Under the pieces are notes generated by a model. That model did no database searches. It had not been told where the DNA came from and was given only the letters and a program-made list of their open reading frames with translations. The position numbers were made by a program, and so were the translations under genes. Of a DNA stretch of 64,000 nt, positions 33,058-46,117 are shown piece by piece (the first letter of the stretch is position 1; each line of letters begins with the position of its first letter). The stretch is taken from NCBI GenBank assembly GCA_034769895.1, contig CM068372.1, positions 370,841,258-370,905,257 of the forward strand, given 5' to 3'. The DNA comes from Magicicada septendecula (Eukaryota > Arthropoda > Insecta > Hemiptera > Cicadidae).

Positions 33058-35002
33058 TGGTGGGTGAGAAAGTGATTTTTTTTGGTTGATTTAATATGGA
33101 ATGACCCATACGCAATACACAGATATAAGGAAAAGAATAAATCTGTGATTAGATTATTTTACAAATATTATACTTTTACACATTACTGTGTATTCATGTA
33201 TTGTGAACTCTATACTTTTATGTTCCACAGTACAAAGAATGGACTGAACACAGAAATGCATTAAAAAAAGTGTCGTCAGTTCAAGTCACAAGGACTGTAA
33301 CTGCAAGCGTGACTAATGAAACACTGGAGCCTTTGAGCTATTACCATCTCTCTCTCTCTCTCACTGTGTGTGTGTGTGGGGGGGGGGTGGCACGTGCACA
33401 CCAAATGTGTATATAGTAGCATAACTCCTTTATCATCAGAAATCAGGATCTCATAAACATCAACAATTTATATAAATCTAATGGGTAGTGAATTGAAAAT
33501 AGAATCAGAATTGTATACACAGTTTAAAACAACAGTAACAATAATATATAGCTGTACCTACAGATATGTGTACATCCACATAATCCTATAGAAAAATGTG
33601 TAAGTACTAATACCATGCATGGTGAGCGGTTTCTTTCCAATTACTCTGTAGGGCTACACTATCCAAAACACCCTGTAATTACCAAAAGTTTTAATGCGAT
33701 TGCCACAAATCTAAACATTACAACACACACCACATATCCTGCAAGACAATTTACTTAAATTAGAGAGCTCTGCCAACATTTGTTTCAAACTGTGCATTAA
33801 ATCTACAATCTCCACTACAAATACTGGTAATTGACATTAACAATTATTCATTTTTAAAGAATGCCAAATTTCTAGAATGTTTTGTACCATACAAATATCG
33901 GTTTTCGTAGCCTACAACAACATTAAATTAAAGCATGACTCCACACTTTTGATATGTAGCCATTTGAAATGTTTCTTTAAAAAATTATCGTAATTAAGAA
34001 AAAAAGTACACCGGCTTACTGAGCCGAAATAAAGTTTATAATTCGGCACTTTCATAATTTCTTGGCGCACAATATTATAAAGGAGGTATATTTACTACAC
34101 TGTAAAAAAATTGTGAATTTGAAATCTAGAAAAATTATAATTTTTTTCCTTACCCCAAATTCATTAAAAATATAAAAACGACCAATAAAACGGCGTTAAA
34201 TATAAATGATCAGGCTTTTCCATCTACTTAGTTATTAAATGAACATGTTTTGGATTAAGGTTATAAATCCGGACTACATGTTTTCCACTCATCATTAAAT
34301 ATTACAATAATTTTTCTATCATTCGCCACATACAAGAATAGGATAATATAATTCAATTTATTTCCCTTTCGAAAGTTTTTTTAAAAATTCAGGTTAGCTC
34401 ATGCACATTATGAAAAGGCGTAACGTGTGTAGTTTCATACCATTTCCCTCCAAAGTCATCTGAGAATTACGAAGTTACGGACACAATTAAATAAATAAAG
34501 TTACATTGATAATATACAATAATATATAATAAAACTAGTAAAAACTCAAATAAAACTAATTTTAACAACTAGACCGAACACAGCCCCATTATGAAAAATA
34601 ATTTGGAACACAAATGGATGATTTTGAGTTCAGTATAGCCAACTCACAACATATAGCCAACCTTCCACGAACATGACCAACAAAAAGGACAACTAAACAT
34701 TATGAAAAACGAGTTCTGTTCAGTATTTAGAAAAATTCTAATTAAATTTTGTTCAGTGATATACACAGAAGTGAATTATAAGGTGTCTAATAATTTTCCA
34801 TCCACTGTTCATGTGATTCCCCCCCCCCCAACACAATATAAGTGTAGAAGACATTAGACATTTCGTGTACATTAGACTCGAAACACGTGTATGTTTTACT
34901 ATAATATGTTTTTCCCAGTTTGTTTCCTCTTTTACACTTCATGTATTAGATTACCTGCTACGATAACCAGCGGTTTCTTTCTTGCCTAAAGCTTGTTTAT
35001 GC
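33058..35002. other. No gene; microsatellites at 33342-33390
   Basis: AT-rich non-coding DNA. At 33342-33390 a (TC)n run is followed by (TG)n and a run of G; at 34818-34827 there is a run of C. No ORF above chance length and no repeat with defined ends. Confidence 0.6.
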
Positions 35003-35031
35003 TAGGGAGACTCGCCCAGTACCGGACACTT

Positions 35032-36490
35032 CCCAGTACCGGCCGGAGGGTGTTTATACAAATTGCCGCTAGATAGCAGATAGATGAACTATTGCACACA
35101 AAGCTCTTTGTCATTCAACATCGTAGTAGAGTTTAGCACTTGCATCTGCCAGCGAGCCATAACATCGTGCTGTGCCTGTAATCTGGCGTCTTGGTGGGGC
35201 GGAGAGCCCGGGAGAAAGTTAATGTGTTTCATTGCCCGACACATTCTTTCACCACCGTGTTTATTGAAGTTTGAGGATGGTTTTAGGCATAAATTTTAAC
35301 CGATTGTTTTAACAATTTTCAAAAACAGTCTTCAGACGGTTCCACGTCATGAAGTTTCTTTTTAATTTTCATGTAGTGAAATTTTCGGCATGCGACAAAC
35401 TTTCGTTTTATGAGAGATAGCTATATGGTGTCAGCGAGTGAAAATTATAGAAAACTCCAAATTTTATTTTGGTTTTGTTTCAATAAAATCGGCATTTTCG
35501 TTTTCGAGATATTGGCGTTTTTGTAAGAAATTTAGTTGGCGGTTTTATAAGAAATTAGTTGGTTGGCACATGCAGCGATTTTTCTTGTAATAAATATTAC
35601 TAAATATCACTATTACTTTAACGACTCGGAACACTAGGTTTTTTATAAGTAAAATCAAAAAGTTTTACCTTACAGCCTTAACCGGTTTTCACCTTTAAAA
35701 GGCTTCTTCAGAGCAGTGTTTCGAGTCATTAAAGTAATAGTGATATTTAGTTAAGTAACGGACACGTCATGGACAACGAAATCCAAGAATAAATATTACC
35801 TTAACGTAATCATGTTTTAACATTTATTATATTATTCTATTTAATAATAAAAATTTCAATTTTCATGTAGTACCCTAATGTAATTTGATTTCCTGGATTT
35901 TGTTGTCCACTGATTATAAATATATCGCTACTGACTAGGAACACTAATTTTTTATAAATGCTCCATGAAGTTTTAAGAAGACTGTTTAATGATGAAGAAA
36001 CACATTCATTTTATGAATATTTTATAAAACAATATATTAATAAGAAACAATACACATCATGGGCCTACTGTTATCGGATTCATTTAGGTATAAACACTAA
36101 CATGTCAATAGAAAATTTTAATAAAATACGGTATTAAAATATTGTTATCTAAAAGGAAAACGGATTAAACGACTGGCTAAAATAATCTGTGCCATATTAT
36201 ATTTGTTAAACGTATTAAACACTGCACATCATGTCATTGTAAGAGGCAATTTCAGAAAATTTGCAACAGATTTTTTCTATCTGACTTAGCTTATGTATCC
36301 AAACAGTTTTACTGTTTCTAAATGCCAGGCATTTAATTTACTTTTAGTGCCTAAGGGCTAACTCAAGCCGAATTAAAATATCAGTTTGTCTCTGTTGATT
36401 TTAATTTAAAACATAATTACTCGGAACATTTTGTCAATTGTTTACTGGTTAATGAGTTATTCACAACTTGGCGACCTATGGATGTACAGT
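35032..36490. other. Left non-coding part of the pogo-like element, with dispersed repeats
   Basis: No transposase exon is recognised here. The stretches at 35625-35800 and 35895-35970 share phrases with 23495-23620 (AACACTA, TTTTATAAGTAAAA, GCTTCTTCAGAGC) and with each other (TTGTTGTCCA), so a repeat family is present in several copies. A short ORF at 35084-35299 has no known relative. Confidence 0.45.
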
Positions 36491-36529
36491 TCACGTCCGT
36501 GAAATACAAATCCGGCCCAGAGGACCATA
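36491..36529 (-). other. PBS/leader fragment on the outer side of the BEL-A LTR
   Basis: On the minus strand TATGGTCCTCTGGGCCGGAT leads into TTGTATTTCACGGACGTG, the same as the leader at 43598-43635. A PBS on the outside of a 3' LTR means that this LTR once continued into another element body or was joined by recombination or self-integration. Confidence 0.7.
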
Positions 36530-36948
36530 TGTTGCGTGCTTAACACTCTCGAAATCATCTTGAGTTTTTTTTGCAAGCTTAAGGAAGCTGGTAGGAAGTC
36601 AGAAAGTGTATTACATTAATTAGTGGACTGTAAATTATGATTAAGTAACGTTTATTGAAATCATTTAGAAGCGCAGGCCTACGCAATTACGTCTTAGCTC
36701 ATAGCCAAAGTATAAGATGAATGTAAGGCTACGTATTGTGTAGCATCGAAACTAGATCAGAAATAAAAGAACATAGCAAATTTAGGTTGCCGCGGCTTGG
36801 CTAGAAAACAAGGGTGCAAACGCACTGTTCAAAGATTGAGTGTAGACTGATTAGTCGCAGCGGGGTGACCACGTGGAACACCGCCACAGTGACGTAAGTG
36901 CGCTAGGCAGATTGCGCGTAAGCAAGTACAATGTACAATGTCTCAACA
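36530..36948 (-). repeat. LTR of BEL element A (419 bp)
   Basis: On the minus strand TGTTGAGACATTG ... AAGCACGCAACA, with perfect TGTTG/CAACA ends. The same LTR recurs at 44027-44446 (minus), 46118-46511 (plus, lacking ~25 bp) and 47496-47914 (plus). A polypurine tract adjoins its right side (36949-36968). Its left side is joined to a 39-bp stretch (36491-36529) matching the PBS/leader at 43598-43635, which is unexpected for a 3' LTR. Confidence 0.9.
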
Positions 36949-36968
36949 TACTGCCCGCCTCAAAATCG
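36949..36968 (-). other. Polypurine tract of BEL element A
   Basis: Minus strand TTTGAGGCGGGCAGTA directly before the LTR start TGTTG. The same motif (GATTTTGA-GG-GGGCAG) precedes the LTR of BEL element B at 56811-56830, confirming the assignment. Confidence 0.75.
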
Positions 36969-37676
36969 GCGATTTTGACATAGTTTGCAATAAAAAATAA
37001 CAAATTATTTAGCGCGTACAAGTATACATGAATACCGGCAAACATACAAATATAATATAAACGAGTACATCATTAATATAATTAAATACATCATTAATCA
37101 ATGCTCCATAGGTAATATGTAACAATAATCCAAAGGCTTGAATATGCGATAAATCATGAACAATAATAACAATAATACATGGCAATAAGGACACCGTGGG
37201 TGGCCTTGCACAAACATTAAAGAAATACAACCAATTTAAAAAATAACAGCGTGACACTTAGCGTGTAATAAACAGTATTGCGCAGCAATACAAGGTAATA
37301 TATCTGGAAAATTCACTATGACAATATACAGTAGAAGTATGCCACAAATATTGATAATAATGTACAATAAAAATACCCAAAAATTTAATATAATAATATA
37401 ATGAAAATACACAAAAATTTAATATAATAATATACACTGCACCACACCGTTCACCATAATTGGCATCACACTAAAAAAAGAAAAACGTTTAAATGTTCAC
37501 CAATGCACCGCTACATGGCGTCCATTAATGATACAATACATACAAGTGCATAAATGGTATACCTTATATAAGTTACATGATATAAGTTACATAAACAACA
37601 TTGTAGTCAACAAAATGTGTATGGAAGAGCATGTGCTCGACCGGCAATGTCCCGGGCATGAAACACCGAGGCGCAA

Positions 37677-40600
37677 TCAGTCTGTTGCCACCGGAAGTGG
37701 ACACAGCTTATGAATGGGTCTACGCAGAATGCCGTTGGCAGTACGGACGTCCGCAACACGTACCAACGAATCCTGCCCAAGATATGTCTGAGTGACAATG
37801 CCGCGCTTCCAAACCAATGGTGGGGCATTGTCATCCAGAATGAGGACCAATTGTCCTACCGATAAATTTTTCGACTGCTTTTTCCACTTGTTCCGCTGCT
37901 GCAACTGGTGCAGATAGTCTCGGGACCAACTCTTCCAAATGGAACGAGTAAACCCTCGCAAGAGCTGCCATCTCCCCAAGCGACCCATATTTGTAACCGA
38001 ATAATCAGGTTCCGGAAGAGCGGTAAGTGGGGAGCCGACCAAAAAGTGAGCTGGAGTCAACGGCTCAGGATCCCCGGCGTCATTTGAAATGGAAAACAAG
38101 GGACGCGAATTCAAACAGGCTTCAACCTGGGTTAAGACAGTGGAGAACTCTTCGAAGTTCAGGATCGTATTGCCTATGACGCGCCGCAGATGGAACTTAA
38201 CACTCTTGACGCCACCTTCCACAGACCACCAAAATGGGGGGGCTGAGGGAGGTATGAACGACCACTTAATCCGCGTGTACAGGCGAAGTCCTGAGCAACC
38301 CTTTGAAATTCGTCCCGCTGGTAGAGCTTGTATAGCTGGTGTAATATAGTGCCAGCCCAACGGAAATTAGTACCGTTATCGGAGAATATTTTTTCGGGGA
38401 TGCCCCTCCGGGATATGAAACGTTTCAAGGCGGCCAAAAAGGCGTCTGCCGACAAATCTGAAACCAATTCAAGGTGAATAGCCTTGGTGGACAAGCAGAT
38501 GAACAGAGAAATGTAGGCCTTAGTAAAGGATTTGGACCTCTGCCCGCCCTGGCGTAACAACATAGGACCGGCGTAGTCCACGGCGCACTGTGAGAATGGC
38601 TTGGAAGGGGTGACCCTAGGCGCGGGTAATTGACCCAACAGTTGGCTGGAACCAGACTCGCGAAAGCGAAAACAAGTGATACATTTGTGAATGACCGAGC
38701 GTATGTACGACTTGTCGTTTATAATCCAATACTTTTGGCGCAGCGAACATTGCGTAAGTTGTACTCCACCGTGGAGTAATCGAATGTGTTCATATTCAAT
38801 GATTAATCGAGTAAGATGAGCCTGCGGATGTAGTATGATTTGATGCTTGTTACTGTAACTTAGCTGAGACTGCTGAAGGCGACCGCCAACACGCAATATA
38901 CCAGCGTTATCAAGAAAAGGATTAAGTGAGAATGTTTTACTATCAGTAGGTATAGGGCGATGTGCCTGTAATTGCTTAATTTCAATATTGAAATGTGAAA
39001 ACTGGGCTTGGCGAATAAAAACCAAGAGCGCGCTGTTTAACTCATGCGCAGATAAAAAGGATGTGCTTCTACTGGAAGCGGGAGACTTAGCGTTATGAAT
39101 AAAACGCAGGCAGTAAGCAAAAACGCGTAGAAGCCTAGTGAGGGAAGAGTAATTTTCAACATAGTTTGAAAAGTGTGAAGCGGTAGCCAACGCGAGCAGG
39201 GCCTGTTTACGTACTTCCTTGTCCAACTCCGGATGAGCGTAAGCGGAATTGGGATCGAAGGGACGAGTAGGCCAGTCCGAAGGCTTCTTTAGTAGCCAAT
39301 AAGGACCATGCCACCATTGCTGGTGGTTGTGTAACAAACGGGGTAAACAACCGCGGGATAGATAGAATGTCCGCGGGATTATCATGAGACGAGACATGAT
39401 ACCAATTGCCCAGACTAGTGAGCTGCTGAATTTCAGAAACACGGTTCGCTACGAATACCTTCCACCTGGACGGCGTTTGATGAATCCAGTTAAGGGCAAT
39501 CGTCGAATCAGAGTAAAAATATAACTCGCTGAACTTGTAGGCCACGGCATGGACGACCTTAGAAACCAACTGCGATAATAACAAACAGGCGCACAGCTCG
39601 AGTCGAGGTAAGGAAATTTGCCTTAACGGGGCAACTCTTGATTTAAAGCACAATAAATGAGACGAAATACTATTATCGGACTATACCGTGCGCACATAGA
39701 TACAGCATGCGTAACCTTTTACAGACGCGTCGGCGAACCCGTGTAATTGGAATGAGATGATTGACGAACTACCTGAATCTTTTACAGCCCTCGGGATCCT
39801 AAAATGAGTGTCTGAATTTAATTGAGCGTAGAGCTCAGTCCATTTAATAGATAAGGAATCAGAAAGCGGGTCGTCCCAGTTTGTACCTGAAGACCAGAGT
39901 ACTTGCACCAAAACGTGGTAGGCCCAATTAAACCCAATGGATCATAAATACCAGCGATGACAGATAACACCTTTCTTTTATTGAAATGATCAATTTTAAA
40001 ATTTCTTTGTATATTGTATACGAAGCTGTCCGCTATAACGTCCCACTGAATGCCCAGAGTGCGGACTGTTTTGTCCTTGTTAAAGTTCAGGGACGAGTTA
40101 GTGTACGAAGATGTTATATTCCGGTCGTTAGACGATCATTTGTGAAGAGTGAAGCCGTAGCGGCTTAGCAACTCAGAAATGTCGGTATTCAATTGGATTA
40201 GAACGGGTGAGCTATCGGAACCGGTGAGGAGGTCATCGACGTAAAAGTCGTTAGCAATGACTGAACAGGCCAGGGGGTACTGAGTACTATTCTCCTGGGC
40301 GATTTGTTTTAAACATCTCGTTGCAAGAAATGATGCACTGGCAGTCCCGTACGTGACTGTTCTTAAAGCATAATGTTTGAGCTCCTTGTGGGGAGAGTCA
40401 CGCCAAACAATTCTTTGTAAAGTGGAATCACGCGGGGAGACCAAAATTTGGCGATACATTTTTTCTATGTCCGTGATGAAAGCGTAACGATGAGTTCTAA
40501 ATCTGGTCATAATGGCGAAAAGATCCTGCTGGATCGTGGGGCCGACCATAAGGGTGTCGTTTAACGACAAATCGTTGGACGCCTTGGCCGAACCATCAAA

Positions 40601-42794
40601 AACAACGCGAAGTTTAGTGGCGGTGCTCGTAGTCTTAAAGACGGCATGGTGAGGTAGATAAAAAATGTTTGATTTGTCAACTGACAAGTCATATGAATCA
40701 AGCGGAGACATATGGCCGAGATTTAAATATTCTTACATAAAGGCAACATAATCCTTGTGTAAAGACTGGTTTTGCCTAAACTTGAGTTCAAGGGTTTGAA
40801 ACCTACGAACCGCTCCGGTGAGGGAATCTCCGAGGCATTCTGTAGTGCGGGGTAGCGACACAACGAACCTACCCCTATCATTACGATAGGTGTTTGCGAT
40901 GAAGTGATTTTCACACTCCGATTCCGCATCTGAAGGAGTATGGTGCGAAACATCCTCCAACTGCCAGAAGGCCTTGAGTTGCGATGAGACAGCATTATTA
41001 TCGTCGAGGGCAATGAATGAAGAGACGGGTTTGGTCATATCCATGTTGAAGGGTAGATTCCCAGCTAGTATAAACCCTAGTTTAGTTTCTTGGATTGTTG
41101 GAAAATGTGGACTTCGAACGAGTTTGGTCGGCTCAATTAATTGCAAAAAGTATTGTGCCCCAAGTAATATGTCAATTTGGGACGAATTATTGAATTGCTG
41201 GTCAGCTAAAAATATCCCTCTAGGAATTTTCAAGGAAGCGATGTCAAAGGATTCGGTTGGAAGATTGTTTGTGATTCGGGGCAGAACAGCGCAGTGGACA
41301 TTCAAGGTGAAGTCCCTATAACGTGAGTTTAAGCGCACGCGCGTGCTAAAATTGGCCTGACATGATGAGTTATTTATACCTGCGATAGGCAGCTCGGATT
41401 TGTTTAGACTTAGGCCCATGCGGCGGGCGAAACCCATAGTACAAAGTTAGCTTGGGACCCTGAATCCAACAGGATTCTCACTGGGCGTCTTTTACCGTGA
41501 TGATCGATAGTAGTGCATACGGCGGTGGATAATAAAATTGACTTATTCGTCTGTAGCTTCAGGGAACATTGCTTATTGTTCCTGTTGCCAGACTGATTCA
41601 TCGAAGCATGGAGCATAGTGTGGTCCCTTTTCGCGCATGCCTTGCATGAAAATTTGGAAGGACAACACGAGCTGTTATGGCCCGAACGAATACAATTCAG
41701 GCATAGTTTATTATGTATCAACACCTCTTTACGTTGTATAGGCGGTAGAGCGATAAATTGCGGGCATTCAAATAGTTTGTGACTACCACGATACAGCTGA
41801 CAAGATTTAATGTTTGGTGGAGTGTGCACTAGTGACCCAGTGAACTCCGCGCGCTTAGTTGATTTGCGATAAGAAGCATTATCGCTAACCTGTCTAAAGC
41901 CAGGCGAACCGGTCGGTGCATTTAAGTTTTGTAACAGCTGACGTCTTGAATTTAAAAACTTAATGAAATTATCATAAATAGGAAGTTGTTTTTCGCCTAA
42001 GGTTTCCTTCCACAACCTGCACGTATGCTCGTCAAGTTTTTGGGATAGAAAATGCACAAAAATAAGCTCGAACGTATTTACAGAAAGTTTTAATGAGTTC
42101 AGGGCATTTATGTTGGCGGTGAGCTCATCTATGAATTTAGAAATGCTGAGCACGGACTCACGTTGAATGTGTCTCATGCCCAGTACGTTTGCTGCGTGAT
42201 AAGTGGTTACAATCAATTTATTGTCATAGCGCGCCCTTAACAACTCAATGGCCACCGTGTAATTTTCGTGCGTGATAGGTAGCGATTTTATGACATTCAG
42301 CGCCTCGTCTTTTAATGATAAGTGCAAATAATGAAGCTTCTGGATGCCAGTCAGGTCCGTTCGGACGTGAACTAGCTCCAAAAACATGTGGTAAAAGTGT
42401 TGCCACTCGATTATGTCACCTGAGAAGCAGGGTAGCTTAATAGGTTGCAATTGATGGGAGGCGTGCTGAATGTAACTACCTCAGATGGACTTGCTGCCTT
42501 CCTGGTCATTTCCTCGGCATGGTCTATTAAATTTTGCAGCTTGCATTCTATGCTGCATAAGTCGTCTTCTGTTTGAACCCTATCGCTAGCAGAAGCAAAA
42601 TCGGAGTCCTCGGACTCGATTTGTGTTTGGATCTCATCATATTTAGCCGATAGTTCCATAAGGTGGCGAAGCTTTATTTTTAATGCATGATTGTCATGCG
42701 TATCATGATCGAAATTGTCGGCATAAGTATTTATGCGCGATATAGAGGCCTTGATCGTGCCACGTTTCATGATCAGCGCCTTCATATCCGCCAT
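37677..42794 (-). pseudogene. BEL/Pao gag-pol polyprotein of element A, frameshifted
   Basis: Read from 42794 leftwards. Gag: 42794-42411 and 42450-41410 (MADMKALIMKRGT start; LPCFSGDIIEWQHF, the DUF1759 gag block; zinc knuckle CLNCIRSGHNSSC). Aspartic protease: LLDSGSQANF at the end of that frame, continued in 41437-40733 (IDILLGAQYF). Reverse transcriptase: 40711-40136 (LPHHAVFK, LRVVFDGSAKA, FYVDDLLTGSD with the YVDD box). RNase H: 39911-39681 and 39653-39207 (LHGFADASVKG, RLELCACLLLSQ, YSDST, DNPADI). Integrase: 39442-38174 and 38360-37677 (zinc-binding H-x-C region, VDYAGP and FSDNGTNF carrying two catalytic Asp; the Glu region is at a frame change near 38230; C-terminal DYLHQLQQR and RRPIHKLC). 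At least six frame changes make it non-functional. This is the usual BEL/Pao domain order; no env is seen. The 36969-37676 stretch is its 3' untranslated part. Confidence 0.9.
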
Positions 42795-43597
42795 GATTGG
42801 GTATGAACAAATAAAAGGAACAAGAATTTAAATGATGCTACAAAAGCCAAGTTAATGCAACGAGATGAGCCAGACCAGGCAGGAAGTCCAAATCATAAAG
42901 TCACGCAACGACACGGTAATACTTAGGCCTACTAACATATCTTAACTAAATTTATGTGACAATAAAATCCTGAATTAGGCGTTGCAAACAATATAATCAT
43001 CAATGACATGAGTGCTGTTTGAAAAGATGTGACTTAGAAATAAAGAGAATATTAATTAATTCACAAAAAATTATAAGTTCATATTCAAATTATTGAAAAA
43101 TATTTAAATTGTTTTAGATTATTAAATCATATTATTATTTCTATACTGCTTTGTTTAATTTAATAATATTGAGAAAAAATATGCGTATTATGCAAGTTGA
43201 AACTAATGCACAACGTGAGTTCAATCAGTTGAAATGGTACTTATCGGCATGTTCTAGAAGGTATCGAAAGCCTGTCGGAACCCTCGTAGTCGTGTCAGGT
43301 ACTCAAGCATGGATAATGTAGACATGGTCGTTGCCTGTCCGGTGATGTCCAATGCGGTGGAATCCTGTTTAGGTAGGCTGCTCTGGATTTTCCCAATGCT
43401 GAATGCCACGTGCTGGATATGCTGCAATGATGATTCCAATGTTTGGTTGGCGAAATATGAAGTCCCCAATGTCGTGTGATACGATTCCCAGAAGTGGGTG
43501 TTAATTGACGAGTTGTTGAATTTAAATTGAAGAAAGGAAATGTTGATAGGCCTGCTTAAAGCACTAAACCATAAGACGAATTGTCCATGGTTTTAGT
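42795..43597 (-). other. Leader region of BEL element A
   Basis: About 800 bp between the gag start and the PBS. An ORF at 43254-43469 (71 codons) has no motif. Otherwise AT-rich and non-coding, especially 43000-43200. Confidence 0.55.
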
Positions 43598-43635
43598 CAC
43601 GTCCGTGAAATACAAATCCGGGTCCGGAGGACCAT
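43598..43635 (-). other. PBS and adjoining leader of BEL element A
   Basis: On the minus strand the PBS reads TGGTCCTCCGGACCCGGATT starting next to CATA. Its complement would be the 3' end of a tRNA ending ...GGAGGACCA; the tRNA is not identified with certainty. To the right the expected LTR is absent: after TGTTG the sequence changes to an unrelated GC-richer tandem repeat. Confidence 0.7.
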
Positions 43636-43753
43636 ATGTTGTCGCTGGACGAGAATGCTGTCGCTGGACGAAAGTGCGGTCGTTCGCGAGCCGAAAATGT
43701 TGTCGCTTGTGGACAGAGAATGGCGGTCGCTTTGGACAAAAATGTTGCCTATA
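43636..43753. repeat. GC-rich tandem repeat replacing the 5' LTR
   Basis: About five units of 20-26 bp built on TGTCGCT(t)GGACGA(a)AATG, in otherwise AT-rich DNA. It begins where the BEL-A 5' LTR should start (only TGTTG is preserved). A 66-codon ORF through it (43636-43836) looks like a by-product of the repeat. Confidence 0.6.
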
Positions 43754-43763
43754 AGACTAAAAT

Positions 43764-44026
43764 AAAATCCGGTTGCGGAGGACCATATATTACTGTTTTC
43801 AAAATTTTTATTTCTGAATTATTTAAATTAAATTGAGAATTATCATTATAACTATTGACTGAGTGATATTGATTAGGTGCAATGACCTATATAATTTGTG
43901 TTACACACATTACAATAATGTTGTTCGATTATATCGTCATTTTTTCAATTCTTAACTAATTTTAGAAAATCACTGTACTCCCTTTAAATCCCGGAATTGC
44001 CATATGTTGCATATGTACGCTGGATA
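43764..44026. other. Additional PBS-like motifs between BEL pieces
   Basis: Two further degenerate copies of the PBS phrase: AAATCCGGTTGCGGAGGACC at about 43767 and AAATCCCGGAATTGCCATAT at about 43986, the second 20 bp or so from the next LTR (44027). Between them is AT-rich non-coding sequence. Confidence 0.5.
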
Positions 44027-46117
44027 TGTTGCGTGCTTAACACTCTCGAAATCATCTTGAGTTAGTTTTGCAAGCTTAAGTAAGCTGGTAGGAAGTCAGA
44101 AAGTGTATTACATTAATTAGTGGACTGTAAATTATGATTAAGTAACGTTTATTGAAATCATTTAGAAGCGCAGGCCTACGCAATTACGTCTTAGCTCATA
44201 GCCAAAGTATAAGATGAATGTAAGGCTACGTAATGTGTAGCATTGAAACTAGATCAGAAATAAAAAGAACATAGCAAATTTAGGTTGCCGCGGCTTGGCT
44301 AGAAAACAAGGGTGCAAACGCACTGTTCAAAGATTGAGTGTAGACTGATTAGTCGCAGCGGGGTGACCACGTGGAACACCGCCACGGTGACGTAAGTGCG
44401 CTAGGCAGATTGCGCGTAAGCAAGTACAATGTACAATGTCTCAACATACTGCCCGCCTCAAAATCGGCGATTTTGACATAGTTTGCAATAAAAAATAACA
44501 AATTATTTAGCGCGTACAAGTATACATGAATACTGGCAAACATACAAATATAATATAAACGAGTACATCATTAATATAATTAAATACATCATTAATCAAT
44601 GCTCCATAGGTAATATGTAACAATAATCCAAAGGCTTGAATATGCGATAAATCATGAACAATAATAACAATAATACATGGCAATAAGGACACCGTGGGTG
44701 GCCTTGCACAAACATTAAAGAAATACAACCAATTTAAAAAATAACAGCGTGACACTTAGCGTGTAATAAACAGTATTGCGCAGCAATACAAGGTAATATA
44801 TCTGGAAAATTCACTATGACAATATACAGTAGAAGTATGCCACAAATATTGATAATAATGTACAATAAAAATACCCAAAAATTTAATATAATAATATAAT
44901 GAAAATACACAAAAATTTAATATAATAATATAATGAAAATACACAAAAATTTAGTATAATAATATACACTGCACCACACCGTTCACCATAATTGGCATCA
45001 CACTAAAAAAAGAAAAACGTTTAAATGTTCACCAATGCACCGCTACATGGCGTCCATTAATGATACAATACATATAAGTGCATAAATGGTATACCTTACA
45101 TAAGTTACATGATATAAGTTACATAAACAACATTGTAGTCAACAAAATGTGTATGGAAGAGCATGAGCTCGACCGGCAATGTCCCGGGCATGAAACACCG
45201 AGGCGCAATCAGTCTGTTGCCACCGGAAGTGGACACAGCTTATGAATGGGTCTACGCAGAATGCCGTTGGCAGTACGGATGTCCGCAACACGTACCAACG
45301 AATCCTGCCCAAGATATGTCTGAGTGACAATGCCGCGCTTCCAAACCAATGGTGGGGCATTGTCATCCAGAATGAGGACCAATTGTCCTACCGATAAATT
45401 TTTCGACTGCTTTTTCCACTTGTTTCGCTGCTGCAACTGGTGCAGATAGTCTCGGGACCAACTCTTCCAAATGGAACGAGTAAACCCTCGCAAGAGCTGC
45501 CATCTCCCCAAGCGACCCATATTTGTAACCGAATAATCAGGTTCCGGAAGAGCGGTAAGTGGGGAGCCGACCAAAAAGTGAGCTGGAGTCAACGGCTCAG
45601 GATCCCCGGCGTCATTTGAAATGGAAAACAAGGGACGCGAATTCAAACAGGCTTCAACCTGGGTTAAGACAGTGGAGAACTCTTCGAAGTTCAGGATCGT
45701 ATTGCCTATGACGCGCCGCAGATGGAACTTAACACTCTTGACGCCACCTTCCACAGACCACCAAAATGGGGGGGGCTGAGGGAGGCATGAACGACCACTT
45801 AATTCCGCGTGTACAGGCGAAGTCCTGAGCGGCCCTTTGAAATTCGTCCCGCTGGTAGAGCTTGTATAGCTGGTGTAATATAGTGCCAGCCCAACGGAAA
45901 TTAGTACCGTTATCGGAGAATATTTGTTCGGGGATGCCCCTCCGGGATATGAAACGTTTCAAGGCGGCCAAAAAGGCGTCTGCCGACAAATCTGAAACCA
46001 ATTCAAGGTGAATAGCCTTGGCGGACAAGCAGATGAACAGAGAAATGTAGGCCTTAGTAAAGGATTTGGACCTCTGCCCGCCCTGGCGTAACAACGGCAC
46101 ACGGCGCACTGTGAGAA
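44027..46117 (-). mobile_element. Truncated BEL-A copy: LTR, 3' region and pol C-terminus (minus)
   Basis: Nearly identical to 36530-38598: LTR 44027-44446, polypurine tract, 3' untranslated region with one extra copy of a 24-bp AT-rich unit (about 44895-44950), and pol C-terminus at 45209-45754 and 45729-46109 (integrase FSDNGTNF to RRPIHKLC). A 16-bp deletion lies at about 46097. The copy stops at 46117, where it is joined to an inverted LTR. Confidence 0.9.
45209..46109 (-). pseudogene. Integrase fragment of the truncated BEL copy
   Basis: Two overlapping frames. 46109-45729 carries YISLFICLSAKAIHLELVSD, RRGIPEQIFSDNGTNFRWAG. 45754-45209 carries VKSVKFHLRRVIGNTILNFE, ACLNSRPLF, DYLHQLQQR and ends LCPLPVATD. 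The N-terminal integrase, RT and gag are missing. It differs from element A at only a few residues, so duplication is recent relative to the decay. Confidence 0.85.

Noticed and set aside
43254-43469. 71-codon ORF between BEL-A gag and PBS, possibly an extra leader gene
   Set aside because: No counterpart in BEL element B at the equivalent place and no motif. Probably chance.
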